Part shown: positions 1-8,403 of the stretch, piece after piece
Layout: each line of letters starts with the position of its first letter
Numbering within the stretch: position 1 is the stretch's first letter
Virus record (IMG/VR): IMGVR_UViG_3300026512_000004
Span: 1-20,652 of that record
DNA length: 20,652 nucleotides
From: a virus
Strand: one strand, 5' to 3'
Translations under genes and position numbers: made by a program
Notes under the pieces: generated by a model
What the model saw: the letters and a program-made list of their open reading frames with translations, nothing else
What the model was told of the DNA's origin: nothing
Database searches by the model: none

Positions 1-1
1 C

Positions 2-1372
2 GACAGTAAAAGTAACGAGGAATTCTATGATAGATTACATACTTTAGCACGTAAATTGTTCTTCTACGCAAGTTTAAAACCTATCACTGTTAACCTTGAT
101 GATTTGATGAAGGCGAGACGTAAAGTTAAGGAGTTACCTCATAATCCTATTGTAGGTAGTTATCTTGTTGAGATGATTACGGATCAAGCGTTGGAAAATA
201 TATCTGGAACCGATTTGGATATTCTGTACAAATCAGGATCACGTTTATCTCGTGAACAGTTTAGGAAAGCTTGTGTTATTGGTGGATATGTAGCAGATGT
301 ACACAATAAGGTGTTACCGAAACCTATTATGAATTCCGTAATTGAAGGGTTGCCTGAAAAAGATTTCTTTCTTGCTGCACAAGGTACACGTAAAGCGTTG
401 ATAGATAAGTCCATATGGACACCAAGGTCTGGTTATTTGGAGAGAACTTTGGTGTTAACATTGACTGCCGTAGAAATCAGTGAAGATGATTGTGGTGACG
501 AGTTTGGTCTGAAGATTAAAATACCGAGTCAGTTCGTCAAGTACTTTAAAAACAGATATTGGAGATATCCCGGAGAAACAGAATGGAGACAAGGACAACC
601 ACCTGCAGAACAAGATATAGAGTTAAGGTCACCAATCACTTGTAAAGCTGAATGGCCGAGATTATGTGCAAAATGTGCTGGTAAATTTCCGCTGAAGCAT
701 ATTGGAGTTATAGCGGCACAGTGTATTGCAGAACGTTTAACACAGTTAATTTTAAGAACCTTTCATACATCTGGAGCGGCAAGTTTAACAATTGATAAGG
801 AAGTCTTACAACTCATTAAAGAAAATATTGTTGACTGGACTCAAAAATCTATCCTTTTGAAGAAGTGTAGTAAAATCCAGCGCATCATAGATGTCACTAA
901 CCCGATACATGTAGAATATAAAGATGATGTAGTCGAATTAATTTATAGTGAACAAGTATTAGATAACGCGGACATTATTGAAAGATTGAACACATTGAAA
1001 TCGCTTTTCAGAGAGACAGAGAATCCAAATCCACCTCAAGATGTATTACTTTGGTTATTAAAAGAGTACACTAAGATTGGTGATATATTTGCGGTACTGA
1101 TTGAAGTATTACTTTCTATGTTGTATTGGTACAAAGACGGAAATCGTTATGTGCCGTTTCGCAAGCCTGCTTTAGGCAAGTTGATTATACCTTCTTTGAG
1201 GCGTATACCCGGTTTAATTTCTACATGTTTAGGCATGTTATATATGCCAAATTACAAGACTTTCTTAGAGTATTTACAAAATCCAACTAGTGTAGGCAGT
1301 ATTCATGAAATACTTTGGGAGCGCAATTTTGATTATCTGAAAGCTCTGCAAAATGAACGTACTAGAGTTTAG
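2..1372 (+). CDS. Phage RNA polymerase beta' subunit, C-terminal part (set 1), 5'-truncated by the window
   Basis: This is the C-terminal portion of a split beta' subunit of a phage multi-subunit RNA polymerase. The frame is open from base 2, so the true start lies upstream; a TTG at 56 is only the first start-like codon. Bridge-helix-like sequence precedes SGYLE (428-442), matching the bacterial NSGYLTRR region. The second beta' zinc site is complete: Cys in DDCGD (491-493), then a C-x7-C-x2-C group (641-676). GVIAAQ leads into the trigger-loop start LRTFHTSG (752-775), with the Arg and His that bacterial enzymes use in catalysis. It overlaps the next gene by 20 bp. The beta' N-part carrying DFDGD for this set is not in the window. 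Family assignment is secure; whether this is the virion or non-virion polymerase is not. Confidence 0.93.
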   Translation, partial: DSKSNEEFYDRLHTLARKLFFYASLKPITVNLDDLMKARRKVKELPHNPIVGSYLVEMITDQALENISGTDLDILYKSGSRLSREQFRKACVIGGYVADVHNKVLPKPIMNSVIEGLPEKDFFLAAQGTRKALIDKSIWTPRSGYLERTLVLTLTAVEISEDDCGDEFGLKIKIPSQFVKYFKNRYWRYPGETEWRQGQPPAEQDIELRSPITCKAEWPRLCAKCAGKFPLKHIGVIAAQCIAERLTQLILRTFHTSGAASLTIDKEVLQLIKENIVDWTQKSILLKKCSKIQRIIDVTNPIHVEYKDDVVELIYSEQVLDNADIIERLNTLKSLFRETENPNPPQDVLLWLLKEYTKIGDIFAVLIEVLLSMLYWYKDGNRYVPFRKPALGKLIIPSLRRIPGLISTCLGMLYMPNYKTFLEYLQNPTSVGSIHEILWERNFDYLKALQNERTRV

Positions 1373-2300
1373 ACAAAAAGATTACGACAGAATTTTCACA
1401 ACATACATACCTACATTAGTAAAAATAAAATACCCGGATGCTACTAACATAAAGATTGAAAAAGAAGAAGTATGTACATATACAAGTTGGTGGTATCGGA
1501 TAAAATGTACATTTGATTGTGTGAAAGGAACAGTTGAACAAACAGTTATGATTCCTATACTTGAAAACCAGCTAATGAAGTTGCGGGGTACATATTATAT
1601 ACCAAGATATTGGCTGGTTTCTGCACCTTTAGTTCGTCGTAAAAAGACAGTCGTAATATGGTCCTGGTTGAAACCAATAATAGTAGATATTATGAAGGAT
1701 AGAGTTTATTTTCAAGTAGTTAGGGAAACAAAACCGAGCGTTAATATTGACGAGGACTTCAGTACCTTTATGAATACTATTGGTTGTTCTGATGAAGAAT
1801 GTCCTTTGCGTAGTGAATGTAGATTGACAGCGAGAAATGAGTTCAAATATGATTTTAAGATGATTAACGACATTTTCTTCGATGATTGGACATTACGAGT
1901 ATATACGGATTGGTTTCCGAATGTTGAAAAACACTGTGCCTTCCGTTACTTTGTTGAAACGGTTTTTACGGATAAGTGTACAGATTTAAATGATATGCGT
2001 CAGAAACGTTTATCCTGTTTTGAAAATTGGTTCAAAAGTTTAATACTGTTAAGCGATTGGAGTCGGACACATTTAGTAGATTTCGAGAATTTATTAGCAG
2101 TTCCAGAAGCTAATCCGTTGAGCATAATAATATTGTCTCTAAAATGTTATGAAGTTGGTTCCTCTTTGGAATCGATTAAGTTTAATGAAAGTTTTGAATA
2201 CATAATTTGTCCAGTTTCGTTATCCGATCAGGAACCGTTGAAGTATTCTACACTTTTACCTGAAGTAGAAGTTAATGAGATTGGACGTTTCTTAAAATGA
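1353..2300 (+). CDS. Phage RNA polymerase beta subunit, N-terminal part (set 1), reduced
   Basis: Probable N-terminal portion of the split beta subunit, 315 residues. Residues 67-85 (IPILENQLMKLRGTYYIPR) correspond to the bacterial beta segment near VINGTERVIVSQLH and to residues about 438-458 of the long beta at 16230. Near the end, YIICPV followed later by NEIGRFL fits the bacterial GRICPIETPEG...NEYGFL region. No GPGG fork-loop motif is visible, and the span between these landmarks is much shorter than in bacterial beta, so lobe or protrusion sequence has been lost. A cluster C-x4-C-x5-C (in CSDEECPLRSEC) has no known role here. The ATG lies inside the beta' C gene and has no clear Shine-Dalgarno. 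The stop overlaps the next start as ATGA. Assignment rests on position plus weak motifs. Confidence 0.75.
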   Translation: MNVLEFRQKDYDRIFTTYIPTLVKIKYPDATNIKIEKEEVCTYTSWWYRIKCTFDCVKGTVEQTVMIPILENQLMKLRGTYYIPRYWLVSAPLVRRKKTVVIWSWLKPIIVDIMKDRVYFQVVRETKPSVNIDEDFSTFMNTIGCSDEECPLRSECRLTARNEFKYDFKMINDIFFDDWTLRVYTDWFPNVEKHCAFRYFVETVFTDKCTDLNDMRQKRLSCFENWFKSLILLSDWSRTHLVDFENLLAVPEANPLSIIILSLKCYEVGSSLESIKFNESFEYIICPVSLSDQEPLKYSTLLPEVEVNEIGRFLK

Positions 2301-3994
2301 TAGCATTAGGGCCACCTTTTACGGCACAAACGGATACAACACGTTTACAAATGGCTACGAAACAATTTGCTCAGACTTTAGTACATGAGACCTGTGAAAT
2401 ACCTTATGTGATAACACGTGAAATGCTTGGTTTATCTTTTCCTCCTTTAGTTATACGTGCTCATAAGGATTGTGAAGTTGAGAAATATGGCAGGTTATTG
2501 TTAGTCGATGATAAAGTATATTGGGTGGAAGATTTCCTCGCGGGTACACCCTTACGTTACGTGAAAACAGGTAAAGTACATGAAGGAGAAGTTATTTGTG
2601 AATATGTAGGGTTCAAAAACGGTATTGTTACTTCTGGTTGGAACAGTGTTGTTGCTTTTCTACCATTCTTTGGATATAATTATGAAGACGCTATTGTTGT
2701 GTCAGAACGTTTTGCTAAGAAAACTGTCCACACTACTGTTGAAGAATATTTGATACCAGTATACGAAGACACCACTATCTATGAAGCTCCAGATAAAATA
2801 CATTGTGAAGGTAATATCAAATTTAGATGGTCTTCTAAGACAACTATAGATACCATTTCTGATTTAGTTGATTTTATATTCGGTAGAAGTGCAAATGATG
2901 AACTTGTAATTGAAAATGCTAAATGGATACAAATACGTACTTATAAGATAGCAAGAAAACCTAAATTGTTATCAAAAAGTACAGAAGAGATAGTTAGTAA
3001 ACTGTATAAACAATATGTTGCTCAGTTAAGAGGTGAAGTAGAAGCTGTAAGTAAGGTTTTGCCTACATTTGTTCACGATTATTTGAACAGATTGATCATC
3101 ACAATGGACGATGTCCGGATTAATGACTTGTTCCCTTATCGTAGTAAATTACAGTACATCATTCACGTAATCGCTAGATTCGACAAAGATTTAAAAGTTG
3201 GTGATAAGTTATGCAATAGGTATGCAAATAAAGGAGTTGTGTCTCTTATAATTCCAAATGAATTAACTCCAGAATATCAAGATACAGATGGATCTTGGAA
3301 GAAGATAGAAGTTTTATTAAACCCATTAGGACTTTTCGCGAGAATGAATATGGGCCAGGTCTGGGAGTTGTATATTGCTCGTATTGTTAAGAAGTTGTGG
3401 TCCGAAGGTGATGAGAAGAATTTCCAGAAACTGTGCGAGTTGCTGAAAGCACCAGAACAAGAGTTCAAACCATATTTAATAGTTGATAAAATTTCTTACT
3501 TCGATGTTGACCGTGTTTATGCATTTATCAACGAGCAATTAGGTGGAACCGTTACCAAAGTTCGATACAAGAGGGAGTTGTTGGAGTGGTTGAAAGATAA
3601 TTATGGTGCTGATTTTGATTGGCCAATAACTGGTGACGTATACGTACAAGCAAGTGTTGGTATTCAGTATATACAGAAGTTAAAACAAACTGCAGAATCT
3701 AAAATCAATGTTAGAGACTTAGGCCCGTACAGAATAATAACAAAACAGCCCACACGTGGTAAAAAGAAATCTGGTGGTTCACGTATCGGTTACATGGAAA
3801 TAGATGCGTTAATAGCACACGGTGCATTAGACACGTTAAAAGAGTTAACAACTATAAAATCTGATTGTGTAGACGAAAAGGTTAAAATGGTGAAAGATAT
3901 GGTGTCAGATAGGAAACCCGATTTGAAAAATGTCAAATCCTACACGAAGAGGACCGTTGATCACATAATGGCTGCGTTATCGGAGATGTTGTAG
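2297..3994 (+). CDS. Phage RNA polymerase beta subunit, C-terminal part (set 1)
   Basis: C-terminal portion of split beta, 565 residues, contributing much of the catalytic face of the polymerase. The start IALGPPF...RLQMATKQFAQ matches bacterial [22 protein letters not shown], so this gene begins where the upstream one ends. GYNYEDAIVVSERF (126-139) is the bacterial GYNFEDSILVSERV. The two lysines contacting nucleic acid and NTP are present as GDK (K304) and ANKG (K312) with the usual spacing of eight. NPLGLFARMNMGQ matches NPLGVPSRMNIGQ, and SGGSRIGYMEIDALIAHGA matches GGQRFGEMEVWALEAYGA near the C-terminus. Translation probably couples to the upstream gene through ATGA. It closes the set 1 gene group; a 52-bp gap follows. 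Confidence 0.94.
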   Translation: MIALGPPFTAQTDTTRLQMATKQFAQTLVHETCEIPYVITREMLGLSFPPLVIRAHKDCEVEKYGRLLLVDDKVYWVEDFLAGTPLRYVKTGKVHEGEVICEYVGFKNGIVTSGWNSVVAFLPFFGYNYEDAIVVSERFAKKTVHTTVEEYLIPVYEDTTIYEAPDKIHCEGNIKFRWSSKTTIDTISDLVDFIFGRSANDELVIENAKWIQIRTYKIARKPKLLSKSTEEIVSKLYKQYVAQLRGEVEAVSKVLPTFVHDYLNRLIITMDDVRINDLFPYRSKLQYIIHVIARFDKDLKVGDKLCNRYANKGVVSLIIPNELTPEYQDTDGSWKKIEVLLNPLGLFARMNMGQVWELYIARIVKKLWSEGDEKNFQKLCELLKAPEQEFKPYLIVDKISYFDVDRVYAFINEQLGGTVTKVRYKRELLEWLKDNYGADFDWPITGDVYVQASVGIQYIQKLKQTAESKINVRDLGPYRIITKQPTRGKKKSGGSRIGYMEIDALIAHGALDTLKELTTIKSDCVDEKVKMVKDMVSDRKPDLKNVKSYTKRTVDHIMAALSEML

Positions 3995-4046
3995 TCGATA
4001 TTGACACGTCGCCTTTACACTTCTTTTTTTGTTTTGAGAGGAAAGT
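3995..4046 (+). promoter_or_regulatory. Intergenic gap with TTGACAC element, T-rich tract and ribosome binding site
   Basis: This is one of only three gaps above 50 bp. It holds TTGACAC (4001-4007), a run of T (4024-4030) and GAGAGG (4036-4041) correctly placed before the ATG at 4047. TTGACA resembles a host -35 box, but no matching -10 box sits 16-18 bp downstream. No stable hairpin precedes the T run, so it is not called a terminator. The same TTGACAC occurs in the gap before 9346, 41 bp upstream of that ATG compared with 46 bp here. The ribosome binding site is clear; the promoter idea is weak. Confidence 0.35.
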
Positions 4047-5198
4047 ATGAAACATAACGAGTATTTTATTAACCTATATCGCGGTGAGTTTAATTTATCA
4101 GGTCTCCAGGTATTACAATTGTATCGATTTCCACTACGTAAACTAGCTTCTTACGTTGTCGCTGAGTGTTCGTTGCCAACGAACTTACTCAATGCTCTTC
4201 AAGAGCTTCTGATAGACCACGAAGTGAACAATTTACAGTTTAATCTAGAAATTTGTCACATACAGAATAAAGAAAAAGTTCCATTAGTTACATGTAACTT
4301 ACTTCTTGTTCATATGGATGTTGATGTTACGTTAATCGATAAGCCTGAAACAAATAGTGTTCGTATGTACTTTGTACCATGGCATGTATATGAGATGCAA
4401 CAGAATAGTAAATTGTTCACGATATATGAAAATATGTCTGCTTTAGATGCCATAAAAGACATATTAAATAAAATGAAATCCGAATACAATTTAAAAGCTG
4501 TTAAGTTATTCACAAAAGATGCTAGTAATTTTGTTTATGAACAGATACTTGCTAGAGCCGATAACGATCTAGTTTTACCAGTACGAATTGCCGATATGTA
4601 TAAGCCAGCACATACTCAACCTATCTATTTTGTTGATTTTTTCCATTATGAAGAATCTACACCTAAACCTTCTGTTTTCTTTTTCACATTATTTAGTCGT
4701 GATTTATTTCCCACAAAAAACGTGTTAACAACATCTCTGTCTTTGACTTCCAGGCGTTTAAAATCGGTCCCGTTACACGAATTTCTAAAGGGCAACCACT
4801 ACGTCGATCTATTAAGAGATAAACCTAAAATCACTGTCAAGACACCAGATATGATATTTCAACAACCTAATAAACAAGAAGCAAAAAACAATCAAGAACT
4901 AGTAATACATACACCTGATAGTAAGATAGATGCGTTGAAACGATTTGACCAAACTAAAGAACTAGTCTTGAAGAAGCTACATAGTTTTAGTTGGTGGGAA
5001 ATTCGTAATTATGATTTTGAGATGTTGACACTGTGTCAGAGAATCAATATAGATATAGCCGATCCAGATAGTTTTAATCAATTGATTGTAGGTTTGAAAA
5101 ACGTGTTTAGACGTGCAGCACAAACGGCTGATCCTGAGAAAATACCGTATAATCACGATTACTATATATTAACATGCGATTATGTCTCAGACAGTTGA
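4047..5198 (+). CDS. Probable tail/baseplate hub-like structural protein
   Basis: 383 residues with no signal peptide or membrane segment. I do not recognise it by strong motifs, but its layout resembles hub proteins of large myoviruses. An N-terminal half alternates strands (FNLEICHIQ, CNLLLVHMDVDVTLID). A pivot FTIYENMSALDAIKDILNKM then looks like the hub pattern of 'N-x-SALD-x-I' followed by a helix. After that come YEQILARADND and a strand-rich PSVFFFTLFSRD, like the PPL...FFFDFD segment of hubs. Residues from about 255 are Lys/Gln-rich and may be flexible before a helical C-terminus. It opens a transcription run that also encodes a PAAR spike tip, which normally sits on the hub and spike, so context supports the call. 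It overlaps the nuclease gene by 17 bp. A different virion protein remains possible. Confidence 0.45.
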   Translation: MKHNEYFINLYRGEFNLSGLQVLQLYRFPLRKLASYVVAECSLPTNLLNALQELLIDHEVNNLQFNLEICHIQNKEKVPLVTCNLLLVHMDVDVTLIDKPETNSVRMYFVPWHVYEMQQNSKLFTIYENMSALDAIKDILNKMKSEYNLKAVKLFTKDASNFVYEQILARADNDLVLPVRIADMYKPAHTQPIYFVDFFHYEESTPKPSVFFFTLFSRDLFPTKNVLTTSLSLTSRRLKSVPLHEFLKGNHYVDLLRDKPKITVKTPDMIFQQPNKQEAKNNQELVIHTPDSKIDALKRFDQTKELVLKKLHSFSWWEIRNYDFEMLTLCQRINIDIADPDSFNQLIVGLKNVFRRAAQTADPEKIPYNHDYYILTCDYVSDS

Positions 5199-6084
5199 TT
5201 GGATTTACTTACGACCACCAAAGTTATCGCTAATAACACCTACTAAGAAAGATGTTTTATATTTAATTGACATATGTTCTATTATACGTGGATTATATAC
5301 ACGTCGCGCAATGGAATACGAGATATACGAAGTTGCAAGTGGTAAGGAGTACCCTACTAAGTTTTTCTACGAATTGATGGATTTTTTGAAGTATATAGGG
5401 ACCATAACGCGTAATTGGAAATGTAAACCTTACTTTGTTATATTTTATGACGAAGGAGGATGTATTCAAAACAGACAATTAGACCCTGACTACAAGAAAC
5501 GAACCTTTGAGTTTGACGAATACGATAAATTACGTGCTTTATTAAGACGGCATTATTTACAACACATACCAGAATATTTTGGCCATATACAAAATGTACA
5601 GATAATTAACACAAAAGAGTACGAATGTGATTTCGTTTCACTTTGGAAAAAGAAAGATGACTTCTTTCATGTTGTCCTGAGTAACGATAAAGATCTTTTA
5701 CAAGTTATTGACGATAATACTGTTATGTTAACGCCGCAAAATAAACTGTTTACACGAGAGAATGCAACTACTAAGATACACGAAAAAGTGAAGTTGGATC
5801 CAAAATACGTTCCGTTACTTTTGGCAATGGCAGGTGATTCTGCTGATAATATTCCAGGATGTTGTCGTGGGTATGGTTACGTACGGTGTGCGAGACTCAT
5901 CGTGGAAGCCGGTATACCTCCGGACCCGTTTTCTTTCCCCCAAAGTATAGATATATTACTTAGAAGAATTGGGTTTGACACAGATCGGTTACGACTAAAT
6001 TACCAATTGACATCTTTTAGTGAACAAATGAAGAGGATTAATTGGGACAAAATTGAAACCGTAGGAGGGTTAGATGACTTTTAA
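5182..6084 (+). CDS. FEN-type 5'-3' exonuclease / flap nuclease
   Basis: A 300-residue 5' nuclease of the T4 RNase H / T5 exonuclease / Pol I N-domain family. Such enzymes use two metal ions to remove 5' flaps and RNA primers during replication. Acidic motifs appear in order: YLID (D30), a FYDEGG block (D90, E91) followed by DPDYKKR like the family's PEYKANR, EYECD (E148, D150) in place of EADD, LSNDKDLLQ (D169, D171), and GDSADNIPG (D219, D222) leading to a helix-hairpin-helix-like RGYGYVRCARLI. Length is normal for a phage stand-alone enzyme. The EADD motif is degenerate, but acidic residues remain, so activity is plausible. It lies between a probable hub gene and a helix-turn-helix gene, an unusual place for a replication enzyme. 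It overlaps the next gene by 11 bp. Confidence 0.92.
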   Translation: MSQTVDWIYLRPPKLSLITPTKKDVLYLIDICSIIRGLYTRRAMEYEIYEVASGKEYPTKFFYELMDFLKYIGTITRNWKCKPYFVIFYDEGGCIQNRQLDPDYKKRTFEFDEYDKLRALLRRHYLQHIPEYFGHIQNVQIINTKEYECDFVSLWKKKDDFFHVVLSNDKDLLQVIDDNTVMLTPQNKLFTRENATTKIHEKVKLDPKYVPLLLAMAGDSADNIPGCCRGYGYVRCARLIVEAGIPPDPFSFPQSIDILLRRIGFDTDRLRLNYQLTSFSEQMKRINWDKIETVGGLDDF

Positions 6085-6460
6085 AGAGCTGGTAGAATTG
6101 TTCCGTCAAAAAGTACACGAAAAAACACAAAACAAAGAACTGACATTATATGCGATTGGTTCTACACTTTTTGAAGGTGGTATGATGCCACTCAATAGAG
6201 TTGTCAAAGGAAAAGGATTACCTAGATATGATACTGTTGAAAAATGGTTTAACGAGATTGGTTACGATGTACACATTGTAATAACACCTAAAAACGATTC
6301 TGAGGTTAAAGAGTTGAGCGATAGATTAAATAGAGAGGCTATGGATAGACTTTTTGATCAAATCACCAATATGACTACTACTGTCAGACGTGGTGGTAGA
6401 ATTGGTCGTATGATTGAAGATATAGTAGAACAAATGGCGAAACAACAAAGTAGTGAGTAA
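6074..6460 (+). CDS. Small Cro/C1-like helix-turn-helix protein
   Basis: 128 residues. Residues about 22-70 follow the Cro/C1 (XRE) pattern: LTLYAIG as helix 2, a short turn, a recognition-type stretch ending NRVVKGKGLPRYDTVEKW (compare SRILKGKGNPSLDTLEKL), then FNEIGYDVHIVI like the usual 'LGYEL-x-V' ending. The C-terminal half is helical and charged, with a basic RRGGRIGR patch at about 105-112, which could serve dimerisation or DNA contact. GGAGGG at 6063-6068 gives a well-spaced ribosome binding site for this ATG, inside the preceding nuclease gene. The stop and next start overlap as TAATG. It could be a regulator of the structural run, but a virion role cannot be excluded because its neighbours are tail-like genes. 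Confidence 0.55.
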   Translation: MTFKELVELFRQKVHEKTQNKELTLYAIGSTLFEGGMMPLNRVVKGKGLPRYDTVEKWFNEIGYDVHIVITPKNDSEVKELSDRLNREAMDRLFDQITNMTTTVRRGGRIGRMIEDIVEQMAKQQSSE

Positions 6461-7413
6461 TGCAAGTCTACGACAAAATTGATACGATAAACAGTCATCT
6501 ACAAGATATTATCGATCATAAAGAACAGGTTGCGATTAGTAATGGTAATACGTTAACCTACAATTACACGTATAATCACACACCATTAACTCAAGGTAAG
6601 ACGTATTTAAAATTCACAAAAAATGGTTCTGAAATTATAGTTGGTCCAGATACTCCGACTGATGATGATACAGGTATTATACAAACTGTCGACGTTGTAG
6701 TAAACATAGTTTCCTATTTAACCGGACAATTGGAAATAACGTTCACTACAGCACCAGATAATGGAACTCCTATTTTCGTCGTATCAGGATACACATTTGA
6801 TGATGTAGATGAGTGCATTGATACACAAAATAATTTGAACAATGTGAAATTAGTTTTACAAAATAATGAAACGAATATAACTGATAATTTTGATATGTTT
6901 TTTGGCAGTTCTAACGCTATGATTCAGACTACACAATCAGAGCAACTGGAGCAAAATTGTATTTTACAAGGGAAAACAATATCCTGTCTATATCAAGGCT
7001 ATTTTCTCGACGATCTCGTGAATTTAGTAGGCATTGACTTGGTGAACAGTTTAGATGAGCTAAATGAGAGGTTAAGCAACGTAGAACCAAGCATAAATAA
7101 TCTTCTTGACATACGTAATCAAATACTCGATTTTCTCAACACGGCAAATAAAGAAATAACGGCTAAGGTAATGGCAGCAAAGATGGGTGTTAACCACCAG
7201 GACGAGTTATTTGCGAGTTACGGAACAATTTATGAAATGAAAGGTGGACAAGATTTGTATGCAAAAATGTCAGCGTATTTTCAGGCGCAACAATTCAATA
7301 ATAAGGTTGTATCAAGTATAATAGCTGAGGCACGTGAATATTTAGATAGTAATATTGCACCATTGACAAATCAACTTAGTACAAATCTTGCGAACTTAGG
7401 TTGTAATGCCTAA
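6460..7413 (+). CDS. Probable tail/baseplate-associated structural protein
   Basis: 317 residues. The N-terminal part (about 25-110) looks like a beta-sandwich of the type found in phage baseplate and fibre-attachment proteins: NGNTLTYNYTYNH, then TGIIQTVDVVVNIVSYLTGQ, then LEITFTTAPDNGTPIFVVSGY. The last two resemble the frequent 'NYKTGEI-x-V-x-F-x-TAP-x-NGT' repeat of such proteins. From about 185 onward it is mainly helical, with heptad-like NSLDELNERLSNVEPSINNLLDIRNQI suggesting a coiled coil and trimer formation. No enzyme motif is seen. It begins in a TAATG overlap with the preceding gene and overlaps the PAAR gene by 8 bp, placing it directly before the spike tip. The exact virion position is unknown. 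Confidence 0.5.
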   Translation: MQVYDKIDTINSHLQDIIDHKEQVAISNGNTLTYNYTYNHTPLTQGKTYLKFTKNGSEIIVGPDTPTDDDTGIIQTVDVVVNIVSYLTGQLEITFTTAPDNGTPIFVVSGYTFDDVDECIDTQNNLNNVKLVLQNNETNITDNFDMFFGSSNAMIQTTQSEQLEQNCILQGKTISCLYQGYFLDDLVNLVGIDLVNSLDELNERLSNVEPSINNLLDIRNQILDFLNTANKEITAKVMAAKMGVNHQDELFASYGTIYEMKGGQDLYAKMSAYFQAQQFNNKVVSSIIAEAREYLDSNIAPLTNQLSTNLANLGCNA

Positions 7414-7705
7414 AGCAGCACGTTTGACAGATATGACGATCGGCATTTGTTGTTGTCATGGTGGATGTATACCGATGATGGGTGTCATTGTGACTAGCTC
7501 TTCGAATACAATTACCGACAACCTATTACAAGCAAGAGTCACGGATTTGGTACTAGGTTTATGTGGACATATTGGACTTATTGTTACGGGAAGCGGTGAC
7601 GTTATTACGAATAACTTACGAACTGCACGTGTTGGGGACTTAACTGCTGGCTGTCTAATAACGACTATAGTAACAGGAAGTCCAGATACAATAGTTGACG
7701 GTTGA
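7406..7705 (+). CDS. PAAR-type spike-tip protein
   Basis: 99 residues with the threefold repeat of PAAR proteins, which cap the membrane-piercing spike of contractile tails and type VI secretion systems. The three repeats begin AARLTDM (4-10), QARVTDL (42-48) and TARVGDL (73-79). Each is followed by Gly-rich strands such as GVIVTSSS, GLIVTGSGDVITNN and TIVTGSPDTIVDG. Candidate metal ligands are the C15-C16-C17-H18 cluster, C21, C53, H55 and C83; PAAR tips usually bind one zinc through His and Cys. There is no C-terminal toxin extension, so this is the plain structural form, as in T4 gp5.4. Its gene lies between a probable baseplate protein and a probable connector protein. The stop TGA shares one base with the next ATG. 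Confidence 0.88.
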   Translation: MPKAARLTDMTIGICCCHGGCIPMMGVIVTSSSNTITDNLLQARVTDLVLGLCGHIGLIVTGSGDVITNNLRTARVGDLTAGCLITTIVTGSPDTIVDG

Positions 7706-8403
7706 TGCAAAATTGGAATAATGTCTTAAGCTACATTAAATCGCATTTAGGAGCACCGGTTAATGAACTAGAGTTAACCGATGAACAGATAATACGATAC
7801 ATACAAGAACACACATTAGTAGAGTTTTCGAATTATGTACCCCATAAGAAATACGAAGTAATAACAAGTAGTAATCTGGTACAAGATTATCCTGTTCCAA
7901 AATACGAGATACCTACAGACGATCCGATATTGGATGTAATGGAAGTGTACTACAATAATGATTACAGTACAGGACTTGAGTCATTGGCTGCTGCACTTGG
8001 TACACGTACAACATTGCCCGCAGTGAGGCTTGCTTTAGAAGCGCAAGTAAGACTTGACATTGCTAAATACTTTGCGCCTGCTATTACCTTTGAGTTCGAA
8101 TCACCTAAGTATCTATATATAACACCTAAAGTAGACATAGCACTAGTACGTTATGGTACAGTCCATAAGAACTTAAATACTATACCGGCTGACATGTATC
8201 AACTGTTCAAACGATTGGCTTTAGCTGATATTATGATTTGGTTAGGTAGTATAAGATCCAAGTTTGAGTCGTTAGCAACACCAGTTGCTCAAGTTCAGTT
8301 AAATTGGCAGCAACTATATCAAGAGGGACAACAAATAAGAGCAGAAGTAACACAAATGTTAAATTCATTGCCACCTGACCGATTTGTAATTTGGGTAGGA
8401 TGA
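7705..8403 (+). CDS. Probable neck/connector-type virion protein
   Basis: 232 residues from the ATG at 7705; a TTG one codon earlier is a less likely start. ELTDEQIIRYIQEHTLVEFSNYVP near the N-terminus resembles the acidic helix that opens many phage neck, connector and tail-completion proteins. It is followed by a strand, then DPILDVMEVYYNND, like the 'V-x-D-V-x-x-V-Y' segment of those proteins. The C-terminal helix LALADIMIWLGSIRSKF, then VQLNWQQLYQEGQQIRAEVTQML, fits the 'AKLILGRIRSKF ... L-x-x-EG' ending common in large-phage structural genes. No enzymatic motif is present. It overlaps the next gene as ATGA. Virion protein is likely; the specific role is a guess from pattern similarity. 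Confidence 0.45.
   Translation: MQNWNNVLSYIKSHLGAPVNELELTDEQIIRYIQEHTLVEFSNYVPHKKYEVITSSNLVQDYPVPKYEIPTDDPILDVMEVYYNNDYSTGLESLAAALGTRTTLPAVRLALEAQVRLDIAKYFAPAITFEFESPKYLYITPKVDIALVRYGTVHKNLNTIPADMYQLFKRLALADIMIWLGSIRSKFESLATPVAQVQLNWQQLYQEGQQIRAEVTQMLNSLPPDRFVIWVG

Noticed and set aside
1201-1240. Cas12a-repeat-like word TTTAATTTCTAC inside the set 1 beta' C gene
   Set aside because: It lies in conserved coding sequence, lacks the GTAGA partner arm and has no repeats around it.
4011-4046. T-rich run after the set 1 polymerase as an intrinsic terminator
   Set aside because: No stable GC-rich inverted repeat precedes the run of T; nearby pairings are only 3-4 bp.
7660-7680. T7-promoter-like word near ATAACGACTATAG
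   Set aside because: Only part of the T7 consensus matches, and it lies inside the PAAR coding sequence, where it is explained by codons.
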